A DNA stretch of 7,179 nt, from NCBI GenBank assembly GCA_947497635.1, contig CANMHZ010000058.1, positions 1-7,179 of the forward strand, written 5' to 3'. The position numbers and the translations under genes were made by a program. Source of the DNA: Helicobacteraceae bacterium. GTDB lineage: Bacteria; Campylobacterota; Campylobacteria; Campylobacterales; Sulfurimonadaceae. Shown here piece by piece: positions 6,661 to 7,179 of the stretch (its first letter is position 1; every line of letters begins with the position of its first letter). A model generated the notes under the pieces. The model made no database searches. It saw nothing but the letters and a program-made list of their open reading frames with translations, and was not told where the DNA came from.

Positions 6661-7179
6661 CTAATTTTGTATTGTACGATAAATCTGCTGTGACTTGCGG
6701 CTTATCCAGTTACGGATTTTTAGTGCACTCGAATTACGATATATGCTACGTTTTTCCTCAAATATGCTCAGAATCTCTTCAATTTCGCACTGCTTTTTCG
6801 TCTCAGGATGAATATAACGAGGATAGAGTAAATATGTCCCTGCTATAAGTTCATCAATACTCAATATTCTGCTTCGTCGCTCACACATATAGGAATCTTC
6901 GCTCAGTCCCCATCCTGCATAAAATGGCACTCCATACGTAACAACTTTAATCCCTCGCATTATTGCCTCAAATCCTACGAGTGAGGTCATCGTGTGAACT
7001 TCATCCGCGTGAGCCAAGACACTATCAATGCCTACTTCCGTAACAATACGGTCGCAATAGCTAAGCGCATCACTTTCAATTACTGCTCCTACTCTATTAC
7101 CAACAAGTACATCAGGATGGGGTTTATATACAATATAAGCATCAGGACGATTGGCTCTTGTTTGTTGCAATAGCTTCAA
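6661..7179 (-). CDS. kpsC: KpsC-like capsule Kdo transferase, C-terminal part (runs off the window)
   Basis: KpsC extends the Kdo linker begun by KpsS, using two glycosyltransferase modules in a protein of roughly 650-700 residues. Only the last 172 residues are here, and they fit the second module. Numbered from the window edge, the segments are YKPHPDVLVGNR at 18-29, EVHTMTSLVGFEA at 60-72, VTYGVPFYAGWG at 80-91 and ELIAGTYLLYPRYIHP at 110-125. The frame stays open to base 7179. The TTG at the edge is an internal Leu codon, not a start, because a KpsC fold cannot begin just before KPHP. The stop is TAG at 6663-6661. Adjacent kpsC and kpsS genes are the usual arrangement in capsule loci. Confidence 0.88.
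   Translation of the reverse strand: MKLLQQTRANRPDAYIVYKPHPDVLVGNRVGAVIESDALSYCDRIVTEVGIDSVLAHADEVHTMTSLVGFEAIMRGIKVVTYGVPFYAGWGLSEDSYMCERRSRILSIDELIAGTYLLYPRYIHPETKKQCEIEEILSIFEEKRSIYRNSSALKIRNWISRKSQQIYRTIQN

Noticed and set aside
7177..7179. TTG at the window edge as a start codon of a short KpsC-like protein.
   Set aside because: The matched segment is the second module of a much longer family and the frame is open at the edge, so the gene continues outside the window.

Overview
The window carries six complete genes and two edge fragments, all on the minus strand, so transcription runs from base 7179 towards base 1. It reads like a chromosome segment of a Campylobacterota (epsilonproteobacterial) chemolithotroph of the Sulfurimonas/Sulfuricurvum type. 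The evidence is the respiratory complex I operon. Its order is nuoA-B-C-D, followed by a tiny cysteine-free NuoE substitute of the H. pylori HP1264 / C. jejuni Cj1575c kind, then a flavoprotein in place of NuoF. The genus is an inference.

Bases 5414-7179 hold the end of a capsule-type gene pair: the C-terminal part of a KpsC-like Kdo transferase (open at the window edge) and a complete KpsS-like Kdo transferase with a GTG start, 23 bases apart. These proteins build the poly-Kdo linker on the lipid that anchors group 2-type capsules.

Bases 5230-5413 are non-coding. They contain an extended -10 promoter (TGTTATAGT on the minus strand) just upstream of nuoA. Further upstream are two perfect inverted repeats that share one architecture, GTTA-N7-TAAC, with centres 54 bases apart. 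I see no convincing rho-independent terminator for the kps genes.

Bases 1-5229 are a tightly packed nuo operon. nuoA and nuoB overlap by 19 bases and nuoB/nuoC by one base; the later gaps are 10, 11, 2 and 11 bases. NuoB, NuoC and NuoD form the quinone-reducing Q module with the N2 cluster site. The electron-input module is not the standard NADH dehydrogenase. A 76-residue protein with no cysteine sits where the 2Fe-2S NuoE should be. A 678-residue protein joins a remnant of the NuoF N3-cluster domain to a complete GltD-like FAD/NAD(P)H oxidoreductase, and the FMN/NADH-binding half of NuoF is absent. The N3 motif has Gly where the third cysteine should be. The last 13 bases hold a strong ribosome binding site and the first codons of the next gene, expected to be nuoG.

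The most interesting part of the window is this replaced input module: the GltD fusion, the degenerate N3 site and the TusA-like look of the small subunit. The paired palindromes upstream of nuoA come next.
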